Below are positions 22,345-33,351 of a stretch of DNA of 64,000 nucleotides, in pieces. The translations under genes were made by a program, and so were the position numbers. The DNA is taken from positions 62,001 through 126,000 of the forward strand of contig JAUCBJ010007522.1 of the NCBI GenBank assembly GCA_032718475.1, read 5' to 3'. Origin of the DNA: Nemertoderma westbladi. Lineage: Eukaryota; Xenacoelomorpha; Nemertodermatida; Nemertodermatidae. The notes beneath the pieces were generated by a model, which ran no database searches, was not told the DNA's origin, and was given only the letters and a program-made list of their open reading frames with translations. Positions within the stretch are counted from its first letter, which is position 1, and each line of letters starts with the position of its first letter.

Positions 22345-22511
22345 GTTTATAATTAGGCTAGCGGGCGTCGCTTCCTACCCCTCACGGCCCCCGGACAGTG
22401 CAAGATCCTCAGCGCCGATGTACCGTCGTCGCTGTGTTCTTCGCCAACGTGTAGCTACACAACGACAACGACAACCAGCACGAGTCACTCCACTGTCCGT
22501 CCCAAAGGCTT
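22345..22511 (-). promoter_or_regulatory. stem-rich leader module shared with the Gypsy element
   Basis: About 165 bases just upstream of the extra ORF, about 90% similar (by eye) to the plus-strand segment 55451-55616 in the Gypsy leader. Outer arms CGGACAGTG and CACTGTCCG can pair, and a central perfect palindrome GTGTAGCTACAC is flanked by GTCGTTGTCG/CGACGAC-type arms. It could be a promoter, a splice-acceptor leader or a structured RNA signal; the sequence does not decide. Confidence 0.7.
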
Positions 22512-24013
22512 AGATTTACTTCAGGTTCTTACTGCAGAGTTAGGGTTACTTTCACAATTGCGACTCGCTACTGTAAACACACTTTAGTAGTAACATTCAC
22601 CTATAAACGCACAAATTCCACACAACTGTCACAAACCGCACACATTTGGGCCATTTGTCCGTTAGTCAAGTGCCTTCCAGAATGCCACGTTATTATTGGG
22701 TATCCTTGGATACTAGCAGTGTGCTATTTATTCCTTATGCTATTCAATGGGGCAAGCCTTTATTGTTCTTTTAACTCGCTTCTAATTCTAGCGTGGTTGT
22801 TGCTATGGTGACATTATGGAAAGCTAGCGGTAGAAATAGGGTAATTCCCATGCATACAGATCTGGGATGCTATTTAATAGTAATTCTTTAATTGTCAATA
22901 TCCCCTTTATACATGATTTTATGAATTTTATCGGCTATTGACTATATATTGGAGATTCTCTCACACTAATATACTTAATAGGGTGAATCTCCGCTCCCAT
23001 GATCTATTAATTAATGGAATTTTGGGAATGTTATAAATTGTATAAAAATGACAATTTATCAAATTCATTAAAAGATATGAATTTAAATTTATTCCCGTAA
23101 ATTTTATTATTTAATATTAAATAGACACAATTTTATTCCAGAGCATGTCTGGGGACTAGGATCGTGAATTCTAAGAAATTTGTCCTTTTAAGAGTATCGG
23201 TAAGTGCTACGATATCTTAATAGACTAGAATTTTAAAGGATCTAAAATTTCACAGATTTTAATTTATAGATTTTCTAGAGTTAACGTGTAAATAGTTACT
23301 CTATTGTATTTATTTGACAGATTTTACAAATATTAATAGTTAATATTTAAGATGGGCACCAGTTTGTTCCAGAACATGTCTGGGGACGTTAACCACTGAT
23401 TCTAGAATTTTGTCTTTCAAGTATATCGGTGGGTGCCGCGATATCTTAATCGACTAGAATTACAGATGGTCAAAGGGTTTAACAGATTTATTTTGCGTTT
23501 TAAGCTACTGTTAAAGGGACATCACGCTACTATATGTATTATTTAATATACGGTATGAGAGCAATATCGCACAAAGCAATGTCAGTGAGAAGAGGCAAGT
23601 CATTTCCAAGGTCTACCCAGAGCTTGGTTTAGCCGAGACACGAGGATCTGAATTTTGCATTCCTAATACTCTACTTACCCATAATACTTGAATATAGTAG
23701 GAGCTTTATTGTACTTTAATAAGTACGGACATTTCATCTTACTGTAGTCACATATTTATAATGTAATACGGACAGTAAGGAAAGAGAAAAAGAATTATTT
23801 CTCGCCGTCGCACTAAATATATAATATATAAGTAATTAAGTAATAAACACTAATATATATTGCACTAATTTACTAAATAATCACTAAAATAACATTCTAC
23901 TAAATAAAATTAAAGAAAACGATTATAATAAAATTACATAATAATACATACATAAATATAAAAATAATAAAAATATATGAAATAATATAGTCACACACCC
24001 ACTCCAAACGCTG
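22512..24013. other. AT-rich spacer in BEL-B with a diverged direct repeat
   Basis: No gene seen. A segment containing TTCCAGARCATGTCTGGGGAC ... TAAT(A/C)GACTAGAATT occurs at about 23133-23240 and again at 23357-23465. The rest is AT-rich. Confidence 0.6.
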
Positions 24014-26167
24014 TTACGTTGAGGAGTCCCTAGATGTTGGTTGGATTGGGGAGGTGGTCGTGGGAAGAGCATCTTGCCTTCCATAGTTTCCGGAGAGTTC
24101 TCTGTCTCTTTCCAGTAAACATAAACGACCAACTGGGCGATTGAGCTGCTGTGTCTCGAAAACAATCCCAGGTTTCCTCTTCTTCCTGGAATAGTGACGA
24201 TAGAAACATCGCTTCAAATACACGACTGCCTTACAAAGCCGATTCCAGGAGCTATAGTGGTCCATCGCTCCCGGCAGGAGAGGTGAGAGTCCCTGTGAGA
24301 CGTCTGATGTTCCAGATCTCCAGTTTCTCTCTCTGATCTCCACAACAGATCTGTTCGCGGTGGGGGAATTTAGATCCACAGCGTCGTCCCTGGCAATGTG
24401 TAATACAGACAGATCTATCACGGGTTTAAATAACCTCGATTTACTCGTCCGGGTTTTAGGTTTGACTTTCTCCGCTCCCTTGGCTTGTCTAATCTCAGCC
24501 GTGGTAAGATGGGGAGGCCATTCATCTTCTTTACTTAGGAAGTCGGGTCCACCTAACCAGTTTGGAGTATCTGTCAGTTCTTGAGGAGTTGCTCCTCTGG
24601 AAGCGATGTCGTCTAGATTAATCGTCTCGGGGCAATGTCTCCATTGATCTACATTAGAGTTAATATCGTCATTATCTGAGGAGTATGGTGTTCCCTCAGT
24701 TGGGTCGTCTCCCTCACTGGTCTCATCCTCCCATTCACTCACCTGGTAGACCCGTTCTTTGTGTAGCCTTTCCATGAGAGTTCTACGGGAAGGTCCAGTA
24801 AAGTACCAACCTACTCTAGTTCTTCCCGCATAGGTTTGTAGTGGTTGCGGTTGAGCAGGCCGTTTCTCCAATGTCTCAAGCGCCTCATGCGCATTTTGGC
24901 CGATGAGTATTTGCACTCCAGGGTAGTCTGTGTTGAATCTAGGTATCTTATGCTGCTGGGTGAAGTCGTCCTCATCCCAGTTATAAGGTTCCACTTGGCT
25001 GGTAGCGAAGTTCTTTATTGCCACCATTTTTACTGACCTTATACTGCATTCTCCTAGTTCATCCTGGGGGGTGGACAACGCACCTACATAGTAATCTGTA
25101 GTTACTGTAGATTTCCAAACCTGCATAATTCCTGACATGTTCAATTTAGTTCAGAACTTGGGTTGTCCAGCAAAGATGTCTTCGGCTAGTTCTTTGTCGA
25201 TGAATGTTCCTGTGCTGCCGGAGTCAAGGAGGGCGTTCACTATATAACTCTTTTTAGGCCCGTGGACTCTCAACTGCACTACGGGAAATTCTCGGATTCC
25301 TACGTTGGAAGTTGGTGCTTTCCAAGATGGTTGTCGGTCAGGAGTAGTCAGGGGGAACTCGCTTTCAGTTTCTTTCTCATACGTAAGTGCTCGATACACT
25401 GCGGTATTTATTAGGTAACAGGATTCGTTTTCGTCGGAGAATTCATCCGTATAAAATCCTTCCATCTCAGAACTTTGGTCAGTGTCGTTCACATCACTGA
25501 ATTGGACATGTAATTCGGACTCACTTACCTGACTCGGGCTGTTTCTTTCGAATTCAGTGTGCAACAAGATATGATGTTTCGCGCCGCACTTAGCACACCT
25601 TGCGTCGGAGTAACAGGTTCGCCGTTGGTGTCCTTGTCTGAGGCAATTATAACACAACCGCTTATTCCACATGACTTCACGTCTATCTATTAGGGATTTC
25701 CTCAGGAATTCATCACACGCACTTAAACGGTGGGGCCCGTCGCACAGCACACATTTTGGTTTGATGTTACTTACCTTACTTTGGGTAACGTTGTGCACTC
25801 TCGTTCTTTCCTCGGGCTTTCTTCCATGAATTCTCTTAGGAGACGTAGGAGGAGTTCTTGTTACCTGTTCTCTCCTGTCATCGGTTCGAGACTTAAATTT
25901 ACTTACGTCTTTAGGCGCTTTGTTAACATAGTAAGATCTTCCAGTGTCTTTCCCGCTGTCCTCCTCTTGAGAGGCCTGGCTTTCGCCGTCGTCTGTATAA
26001 CACACTGGTGTTACCTTTCTCCTAGAAACGGGTTTCTCACTTACCTTATTTTCCGGTGTCTTCTCTCTGGACTGCTTTAGGAGCTGTAATTTTACCTCTC
26101 CATCTAAGAATGACATGAGATCAGCCATGGTAGGGTCTCGTCGTTGTTGTTCCATCATATATAACAC
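24014..26167 (-). pseudogene. BEL-B pol with RT, most of RNase H and most of integrase deleted
   Basis: Reads right to left. Zinc knuckles (CVLCDGPHRLSAC; CYNCLRQGHQRRTC; CAKCGAKHHILLH) and aspartic protease (ALLDSGSTGTFID) at 26167-25151, then an in-frame TGA (25153-25151). The frame then stays open from 25144 to 24014: BEL-specific linker (LIGQNAHEALE, GWYFTGPS), then a jump from an acidic linker (DNDDINSN) straight to the end of RNase H (VDQWRHCPETINLDDIASRG), so RT and most of RNase H are missing. A second jump goes from DHYSSWNRLCK to the integrase C-terminus (NRPVGRLCLLERD), removing the H2C2 finger and the catalytic core. Both junctions keep the frame. Gag and pol frames overlap at 26155-26167. 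Confidence 0.85.
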
Positions 26168-28923
26168 TTTCTTGTACCTACTCCACCCTTTGGCAGAGTT
26201 GATGCTAAGGCTCCTACAACCATAGAATTCTGGTATTCATGAGACTTACCTAACCAATATAGCTGTCTACAGATCTCCTGAATCTCGTCAGAAAACTCTA
26301 TAATCCCGCTGCTAAGAAACTTTCGGGGCGCCATTAATTTTGCATACAAATACCTAGCTATGTTTGTCCTATTACCATACCTGATGTTTAGTGTATCCCA
26401 AACTTGTCTTAATCCATCTGGATGTCCAATAAACTTTAATGCCATTAACTTGGGAGGTCCTTCCAAACACTCGATGAGGAATCTAAGTTTCTCTCCGTTA
26501 GATAGTACAGAGTTCTGTATGTTATCTTTGTAATATTCATTAAAAGGTAACCAATTCACCTCATCTCCATTGAACTTGACGATCTCTCCCATCTTTACCG
26601 CTTGACGAGCTTCAGTTCTAGCCATTTGACGCGTAAAACTTTCTTGGGCCATCGTGTTATTTAATATCGAGTTATCGGTATATAAATTTGACGGATTATG
26701 ATCAGGTCTATATGGAATATCATTGTCAACAGGTTTATAATTACCCTTAATAGGGTTTACTATAGGAGTTTCTACTTCACTAGCAGTATAGATGCGTGTA
26801 GGCTCCACACCTTGCGCATGAAATACTTCAGACCTAACAGGTTGACACATTGTTACAGGTGGTGGTGGTATACCCCTTTGTATATTTACTAATTTATCGC
26901 GTTCTAACGCGATACTCTGCTGCACTTCTTGCAACTCTAACCTACTTTCCCTTACTGTTCCCTTGAACTGTTGAACAGTCTCCTGCATCTGCCCGAGCAG
27001 GAGATCCATCCCCCGCCGTCCCTCATCCACCCACTCGACCGCCGAAGCGGGAGCCGCCAACATAGTAGCGGGTAGACGAGGGACGACGGGCGATAAATCG
27101 TTGATGTCTCGCTCGGCGTCCAGGACAGGAATTGTCTCAGGGGCTGTTCTACTGGGCACAGGTAGTTTAGTGCTGTGCAACGGGAATTTCGAGGTAGGTT
27201 CTGGGAGTACAGGTGTCTCTATCACCAAAGGGGTGGCTTCGAGAACAGGCCTAATTGTTTCAGGCTCATCTACTATAGTAGGGAGTCTTTTTATTCTAAT
27301 AATTTGGTCTGTGGGTTCTGTACTACCTAAGTCTGTGCTAGCTAGTTGCCTTCTCACAGCTGGGGGCAAATCAGGCAATTTCTGATGGTGGGGCATTCTT
27401 CTACGCCTGCTGAGACGAGATCTATTTCCTCCGCCTTCAGGATCGGTGGTATCGCCTTCATCAGATGATGTATAGCTCTGTCGCTTGGGAGTAGATCTAC
27501 TTATCATCTGCATTTGACTAGCTGTTAACTGTTTATCTATGTAGTCTTGCGTCTCTTGCAGATTTTCCAACTCTAGTTGGGTGGTCTCTTCAGATGCTCT
27601 CCATTCTGCTTCTGCCACTGCCTCTGCCGCTTTTCTTTCCGCTTCTACCGCTGCTCGCTTTCTTTCCGCTTCTACCTCTGCCGCTGCCGCTGCCGCTTTT
27701 CTTTCAACTTCTGCCGCGGCCGCTGCTGCTGTCTTTCTGTCTTCTATACGTTTTTTCTTTACCAATTCTTCTTGGAGCCTAGCGATGCGGAGGCGTTCAT
27801 CAAATTTAGTTTGGTTCGCAGCTAACATTTCCGCATCTAATGCGTCCAACACACACTTGGCTCCTTCACTATTAGGGCGAAGTCCAGCCAGCCGTCTCCT
27901 CAACTCTTCGTCTCCTTTAAATCGTTGATTGTCTGACAGATTGAGGTCAATAGCGTCCTTCTTCTGCGGTTTCTCTGCTGTCGCTTCGTTTTCCACTTGA
28001 GAAAAGGTAGCGTCTGTTGATTCTCCATGGGTTGAGCGCTCAGCCAGGTGAGATTTCCACTGGGCCATTCCTTGAACCTTGAGACTCACCCGTTGGAACC
28101 AAGTCTTCAACCGCTGCAACGACGTGTCCTGTCTTCTTTTCGAAGCTTCCTCAAAGGCCGATAGGATTAGTCTGATTCTTAGAGTTCTTTCTCGAACTTG
28201 ATAAAGCAGCTCTCCCTGCTCTTGAGGTCCTTGGGGTTGTTGAAACAGTTGTTCCTCTAATCGCTCCAAAGAGCTGAAGAAACTCTGTACATATCCTGCT
28301 GCCGACCTCTTCCACACAGCTGGATCACTAGTGTCTTTTGTCACTCCCATCCTGTGTAAGTCCTCCCAGGCAGCTTCCGATAAGTTAAATGGGAGTTCGG
28401 GTCTGGGGAAGTTCCATTGCGTCTCGACAATAGACTTCAGTTCCTCCCTTGTGTATCCCGCATAAATGTCCTTGGTCGATTGCTTACTTCTCGCCCAATC
28501 GATTTGGTGTTCCTCCACCGCAATCAATACCCTAGTGAGTACAGCTGCAGGAAGAATGAGAAGGGGATCCGAATAAACCGCATCTGCCATCTTTGCTCCG
28601 CACTCGGGTGTCAGCTCTACAGTATCCGAACTACTGGAGCTGTCGGGCCGCTGAGAAATAAGTTCTCGGATCGGGTGTTGCTGCTGTTTAACAGCAGCAA
28701 CTCCCTCTTGGTCCCGCTTGACTTGAGCCCTAGTGCCTATGATAGACCTATGGTGCTCTACTATCCTAGGGTCTGACACTACTACTGTAGGGATGACCTT
28801 GCTTACAGTAGGAGGGGACTTGGACTTTGGTCTCAGACGTTCTATACTCTTAGCTGAGTCCCAGATCTTTTTAAGACCCTGTCTAACACTCATTCTAGCA
28901 CTTTCTAAGAGACTATCTGACAA
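26155..28923 (-). CDS. BEL-B gag
   Basis: Intact 922-codon ORF from the ATG at 28923. The N-terminal part carries RRSIIGTRAQ-like sequence (HHRSIIGTRAQ) shared with BEL-A gag. The middle is an Ala/Glu/Arg coiled coil (about residues 375-450, coded by GCGGCAG-type repeats at 27590-27740), followed by an SR-rich basic patch. The C-terminal 120 residues are the capsid-like DUF1759 region (VKFNGDEVNWLPF, RFLIECLEGPPKLMALKFIGHP). The end looks truncated by a frameshift: in BEL-A the same region continues past LPKG.VG, whereas here it stops at 26155 and the continuation is in the pol frame. The family protein forms the particle shell and binds element RNA. Confidence 0.85.
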   Translation of the reverse strand: MSDSLLESARMSVRQGLKKIWDSAKSIERLRPKSKSPPTVSKVIPTVVVSDPRIVEHHRSIIGTRAQVKRDQEGVAAVKQQQHPIRELISQRPDSSSSSDTVELTPECGAKMADAVYSDPLLILPAAVLTRVLIAVEEHQIDWARSKQSTKDIYAGYTREELKSIVETQWNFPRPELPFNLSEAAWEDLHRMGVTKDTSDPAVWKRSAAGYVQSFFSSLERLEEQLFQQPQGPQEQGELLYQVRERTLRIRLILSAFEEASKRRQDTSLQRLKTWFQRVSLKVQGMAQWKSHLAERSTHGESTDATFSQVENEATAEKPQKKDAIDLNLSDNQRFKGDEELRRRLAGLRPNSEGAKCVLDALDAEMLAANQTKFDERLRIARLQEELVKKKRIEDRKTAAAAAAEVERKAAAAAAEVEAERKRAAVEAERKAAEAVAEAEWRASEETTQLELENLQETQDYIDKQLTASQMQMISRSTPKRQSYTSSDEGDTTDPEGGGNRSRLSRRRRMPHHQKLPDLPPAVRRQLASTDLGSTEPTDQIIRIKRLPTIVDEPETIRPVLEATPLVIETPVLPEPTSKFPLHSTKLPVPSRTAPETIPVLDAERDINDLSPVVPRLPATMLAAPASAVEWVDEGRRGMDLLLGQMQETVQQFKGTVRESRLELQEVQQSIALERDKLVNIQRGIPPPPVTMCQPVRSEVFHAQGVEPTRIYTASEVETPIVNPIKGNYKPVDNDIPYRPDHNPSNLYTDNSILNNTMAQESFTRQMARTEARQAVKMGEIVKFNGDEVNWLPFNEYYKDNIQNSVLSNGEKLRFLIECLEGPPKLMALKFIGHPDGLRQVWDTLNIRYGNRTNIARYLYAKLMAPRKFLSSGIIEFSDEIQEICRQLYWLGKSHEYQNSMVVGALASTLPKGGVGTRKCYI

Positions 28924-30597
28924 TGTTTGTTTTGTGTCAATGTTTGTGTCAATGTTTGATTGTACAGTTGAATGCCTACTGCTATAATTACAGTTAGAGC
29001 AAGTCTAGTAATTCAGTATCACAGTTAGCCTAGTAATTAATTACCGATATCGTTACTCTATGTAACATGATATATATACAATATATTAGAATACCGGTAT
29101 ACACTTATAGTATATATATAAGTATTATTACAGACTAGGTTTGTCACAGAATACCGGTATATAATTTCAGCGCAAATATATAGATATATAATAAGCCTAA
29201 CGTGAATACCGGTATACAGCTTACACTTATAGTATATATAAGTATAATTATAGACTAGAATTAATTACAGAATACCGGTATATAATTTCAGCTCAAATTT
29301 ATAGAAATAAATATAATAAGCCTATTGTGAATACCGGTATGTCAATTATTTTAGAATAATTGAATTTCTGAATTTTAGGGGTTACTTGGTTACTTTACTT
29401 TACTTTATTACCGTTATTTAAGCAGTAGTCCAACTGATATTAAGGCCTACTATTTTATAAATCGGTTGGAGTTGATTTATAATATATATACCCGTTTAAC
29501 GGGTTTTTGTTACAATATTTGAAATAAATGTTATTATTTCTGGGACGGAGTCACTACACCGAAGGTATACGCTCTCAGTGAAGTGCTACTTGTTGGACAC
29601 TAAAACAAATAATTCTACTTGCCTAAGTTACTTAATACTACAAATTACATACAATTACGGGGTGAGATTACAATCTCTAAATAAACACAAAAATTACACG
29701 TACGAATTTTTAGGGTTAATTTTACAGGGAATCTACAAACCGGCCTAACAAGGAGTTAGAATGTCTGGTTATTACGAACGGACAGGATACTACAGTATTT
29801 GAAAATAATAAAGCAGTAGTAAATATATTGCGTTGTCTAGATAGGAAAAATACCACCGTCTGACGACTTATAGCCGTAGTGCTATAAGTACTATGTTATG
29901 TATCACGGAGTGTTCCTACCTAGAAGTTAATTACCACAGCCTACTATATCAAACGTGCCTATTAACCACTTTACAACACAAATATACTGCCTACACACTA
30001 ATTACCTTCGGAAAGCACTGTACACTAAACCCTAAATTAGGTACAAGTACTTATACAACAAATAACCAGCAGTTAAAAATACTTGTACAGCTAAAAGAAC
30101 CACGGTATCTGCTGGAGTGACCAATGCACAAAATCACCAGTCTTTACCTACGCCAAACAGTCCTGATGTAGTACCGGGGTTAATTTAACTATAACGGTAT
30201 GTATAACAAGCACAATTACTGTAGGAATAAACTTGGGGTTGTGAATGTTGTGAATAATCGCATAAACTCTGAATAATAAATATTACGCTACGCGTACAGA
30301 CTACACAAACAAAATACAGACCAAACGCTGGCAGACTACTATCAAGCCCAAATAAACTACAGTATATGTAGACTCCGAAATGGTTAGTTAGTATGCGTTC
30401 TAACTGAGTAGTACGACTTATTCTTTCGGGGGGGATTTACCTTACAGCACTGGATGCCCCCACGTTCCTAACTGGTACTTTATCGGACATACACTCTACA
30501 CACACCGCAATCTCTTCAGGCCTACTGGTTACCGGTCGACCGGTACTTTTGCCCTTTTTATTGCCTATGTTGCAATAAAGAAAGCTATAACTGTTAT
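28924..30597 (-). other. BEL-B 5' leader
   Basis: 1.7 kb between the 5' LTR and the gag start with no credible ORF. It contains the tandem ATACCGGTAT region described separately. No TGG-type primer-binding site abuts the LTR end (minus strand after the LTR reads ATAACAGTTATAGC), so the primer tRNA cannot be named. Confidence 0.6.
29085..29342. repeat. tandem duplication with five ATACCGGTAT palindromes
   Basis: A unit of about 120 bp (GAATACCGGTATA...CTTATAGTATATATA...ACAGAATACCGGTATATAATTTCAGC...AATAAGCCTA) is present twice, and a fifth palindrome closes the array. The five ATACCGGTAT sites lie near 29091, 29151, 29207, 29272 and 29331. Confidence 0.8.
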
Positions 30598-31742
30598 TGT
30601 TCGTGCTTTTAGACTTTTAGCAGTTTAACCTGCCAAATTTAGGTGTCTTCTAGGTTATAAATCGACTTTAGCCTAAGACTAGTATTTGATACACATAAAC
30701 ACTACATTAGCCGAAGCCAGCCTATGCGCGACCATTCACCCACTGGATTTACCCGGGAGACTGGATTCGGAAGCTCTGACCTTATTGCGGTGTAGGCCTA
30801 CTGTACTATTAGATTGATCGTTAATATATAATCTCTGACAAATATTATTCACTTTCGGGAAATACTAACAGTTCCTTTAGGACGTGGCGCTCTAAATATG
30901 TAAACAGAGTCATGACTTACACTAAACACAACGGGATGGCTATTGATTTACGTATAAGGCGCATTCTTTAGGAAATGCTTGTTATCTGTCACACTCATGC
31001 ACACTAACGCACAATGCTGCACACCAATCTGCCGACCTTCACTAATTTTAGTCATATATAAAGAGAACAGCAACCGACACATGTAGGGCCTATGAAATAG
31101 CATTCATTTCACTCCAAAACCACTATAATGTAAGTCGCAATTGCTATATGTAACCGGTCTCTCTAACCTTCAGTATATCAAGAAGATTGGGGTTTTATGG
31201 TGATTTATCGATATTCTCCAAATATAACAATATTCCATCAACTGATACAATTAATAACAGACAGTAAATAGCAGTAGAATAATGCGTCATGCATATGTAT
31301 GCACTGATAACAGTTATACGTTTCTATAATCAAAGCCGTTCTAATGTTTGGCTAAAGTCTGAAACACAGAATAATTCCACGGCCGGTGTTCTAGGCTTAG
31401 GAAAAATACACACTGACTGAATTGCGTGAATTTCTGTATGCACTGTCCAACACAGAGGGAAAACCGCTCTGATTGGTGCCGAACAAAGAAAGCCAAAAGC
31501 TACACGTCGACATCTCAGCTGATAGATGTCGTCATCTGAAATACACTGTATTAAGAGTATTTTTGGTGCATTGCGGCATAAAATTGCTAGTTATGTCCGC
31601 TAAAGTACACATACAGAAGAAATGGCTTTTTATGTCCACTAAAACACCTGTACAGTAAGGAAACGGCTTTTTATGTCCACTAAAACACCTACAGAGTACT
31701 TTGCGGGGAAAATAACCAGCTAATTCCGCAAAAGCCTTTACA
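30598..31742 (-). repeat. BEL-B 5' LTR
   Basis: Right LTR, 1145 bp, TG...CA on the plus strand (TGTTCGTGC ... CCTTTACA). It differs from the left LTR by about a dozen substitutions, a 3-base gap in the GGGGTT(GTT)TTATGG stretch and a small indel near 31474. Confidence 0.92.
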
Positions 31743-31747
31743 ACAGG
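31743..31747. other. BEL-B target site duplication, right
   Basis: ACAGG, matching 19563-19567. BEL-C sequence resumes after it and reaches the integrase stop TAG at 31752. Confidence 0.85.
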
Positions 31748-32160
31748 AGACTAGAAATCTCCACCCAATATTAGTAAATAGAGATGTGGGACCCTTGATG
31801 GCCGCCACATAGACTTACCGTATTTTAGTAATTTAGTATTTTGTATTACTGTATGTGCATTTGTAATCCTCTTCACTGTAGATAGAGACAGCGGTGGAAT
31901 TCCATTGTCTTTATATGTGAACATGGAGGGTAGTACCCTTATGTATCACATAGGAGCGGGATTGTGTGTACAGTAGGAATGGAATTCCACTTGCAACCCA
32001 CAAGTGAGACAATTTTTCAAAAATTATTAGACAAATCCATTTTGTTGGATTTAAATTTAAGAAAAATGATTCTCCAGTGAATGCGAATTCTAGAATACAG
32101 CTAGATAAAAATTAAAATTGGGGAGGACAAGAGCGGATGGAAGGCTTGCGAGCCTACCAA
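31748..32160 (+). other. BEL-C 3' end, with palindrome copy 8
   Basis: The last integrase codons and stop (31752-31754), then non-coding sequence with an inverted pair GTGGAATTCCATT (31892) / AATGGAATTCCAC (31978), and a purine-rich TTGGGGAGGACAAGAGCGGA just before GGAAGGCTTGCGAGCCTACC at 32141-32160. The purine tract followed by TG suggests the start of a 3' LTR, but no 5' counterpart is recognisable. Confidence 0.5.
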
Positions 32161-32520
32161 TAAAATTTTTTTTTGGAAAAAGAAAATCGGCCTTGTTCTA
32201 CGTAGTCGTGTCTACTATTATTTAGACCAAATTAATTCTCGACTGCATTATTTCTTTGGGAATGTAGTTTGGGAAATTAAAAGGTGAGTATTTTAGACTC
32301 GCGGCTAGTTTACCCGGAATTCGTTTTTTATCGGCACAATTTTTTTTTGGATTAGGAGCCAGTGCGAAATCACACGAACCCGAAGTACCTAAAGAGGTGA
32401 GGTCTCTATAGGGGTGCTTCAAACAGGCGGCGGCGGACTCATGAGGGTCTGGGGGCACGTTAAAATATTTCGCGTATAGTGCTAGGGAGTCACTGAAGGC
32501 CCTCGTGTCTAGCGAATCAG
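32161..32520. other. no recognisable gene
   Basis: A T-rich run, then a 78-codon minus-strand open frame (32222-32458) with no family features. I see nothing else. Confidence 0.4.
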
Positions 32521-33026
32521 CTGATCAGTTTATAAGACAACTTCAAGTCTCTGGAATGAAGATGGGACTCGAATAAGTGACTCTGCCGTCTTTGCGGGAT
32601 TACACGGAATAGACTTATCGGTCATCTGAGATCTTCAAATGTATAATATCCAGTTCAAACTTAGGCTCATTCGAAAGCTCTTTGCTTAGAGAACAAAGTT
32701 ACCATTTGATTCAAGATAAAATGGTTGTGAAGCAACATAACATGAATTTGGGTAAAACATGCCTTGCAAATTTTGTTCAAGTTATGATTGCTCAGGCAGC
32801 TTTCAAGAGTTTGCCAAACCAAATGGTAACTTTGGTCCTTGAGAAAAGAGCTTTCGAATGAGCCCAAAAGGAACTCATTACGACTACTAGAACTGGAGAT
32901 TATACATTTTGAAGATCTCCGATGACCGATAAGTCTATTCCGTGTATTCCCGCAAAGACCGCAGAGTCGCTTATTCGAGTCCTGTCTTCATTCCAGAGAC
33001 TTGAAGTTGTCTTATAAACTGATCAG
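32521..33026. mobile_element. foldback element 1 (MITE-like)
   Basis: Two long inverted arms, 32521-32709 and 32821-33026, each starting from CTGATCAGTTTATAAGACAA at the outside, with a 110-bp centre. Arms differ by a modest number of substitutions and small indels. No transposase. CTGATCAG is itself a palindrome, so the exact ends and any target duplication are unclear. Confidence 0.8.
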
Positions 33027-33319
33027 TAGGTCCAATAATCATAAGAAAATACCTTCTCAATTAAAATTTTGTGCTCTTTCTCATGGAGACATCCAATTAG
33101 CACCACTGAGCACAGAAATTTGCAGAAATTGAATGCAAATCCCAAACTTCATTGCCTTTACCGATATCGCGATATATCGGAGCCAGTATCTTCTATCCCA
33201 GATATCTCGAAAACTAAGCAAGATATAGGAAAACGGTTTCCATATTTGGATTCAGCATAAATTCTGCATCAGATAGGATATGTTTCAAAAATTCGACTTT
33301 TTGGTCAGAAAATGCGCTA

Positions 33320-33351
33320 CCCCCCCCCCCCCCCCCCCCCCTTAATGAACA
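33320..33351. repeat. poly(C) tract
   Basis: 32 consecutive C residues. Confidence 0.9.

Larger units (their letters stand above)
19568..31742 (-). mobile_element. BEL-B: BEL/Pao LTR retrotransposon, deletion derivative
   Basis: A 12,175-bp unit on the minus strand bounded by direct repeats of 1150 and 1145 bp and by an ACAGG duplication. It was inserted four codons before the end of the BEL-C integrase frame. Minus-strand order: 5' LTR, 1.7-kb leader, gag, shortened pol, 1.7-kb spacer, extra ORF, 3' LTR. The two LTRs differ at only about a dozen positions plus two small indels, so insertion is recent compared with BEL-C. Pol lacks RT, so the copy is non-autonomous. Confidence 0.92.

Noticed and set aside
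19568-31742. The two 1.15-kb repeats as a segmental duplication, or as the end of BEL-C
   Set aside because: They flank a complete BEL-B exactly, have TG...CA-type ends and an ACAGG target duplication, so they are its LTRs.
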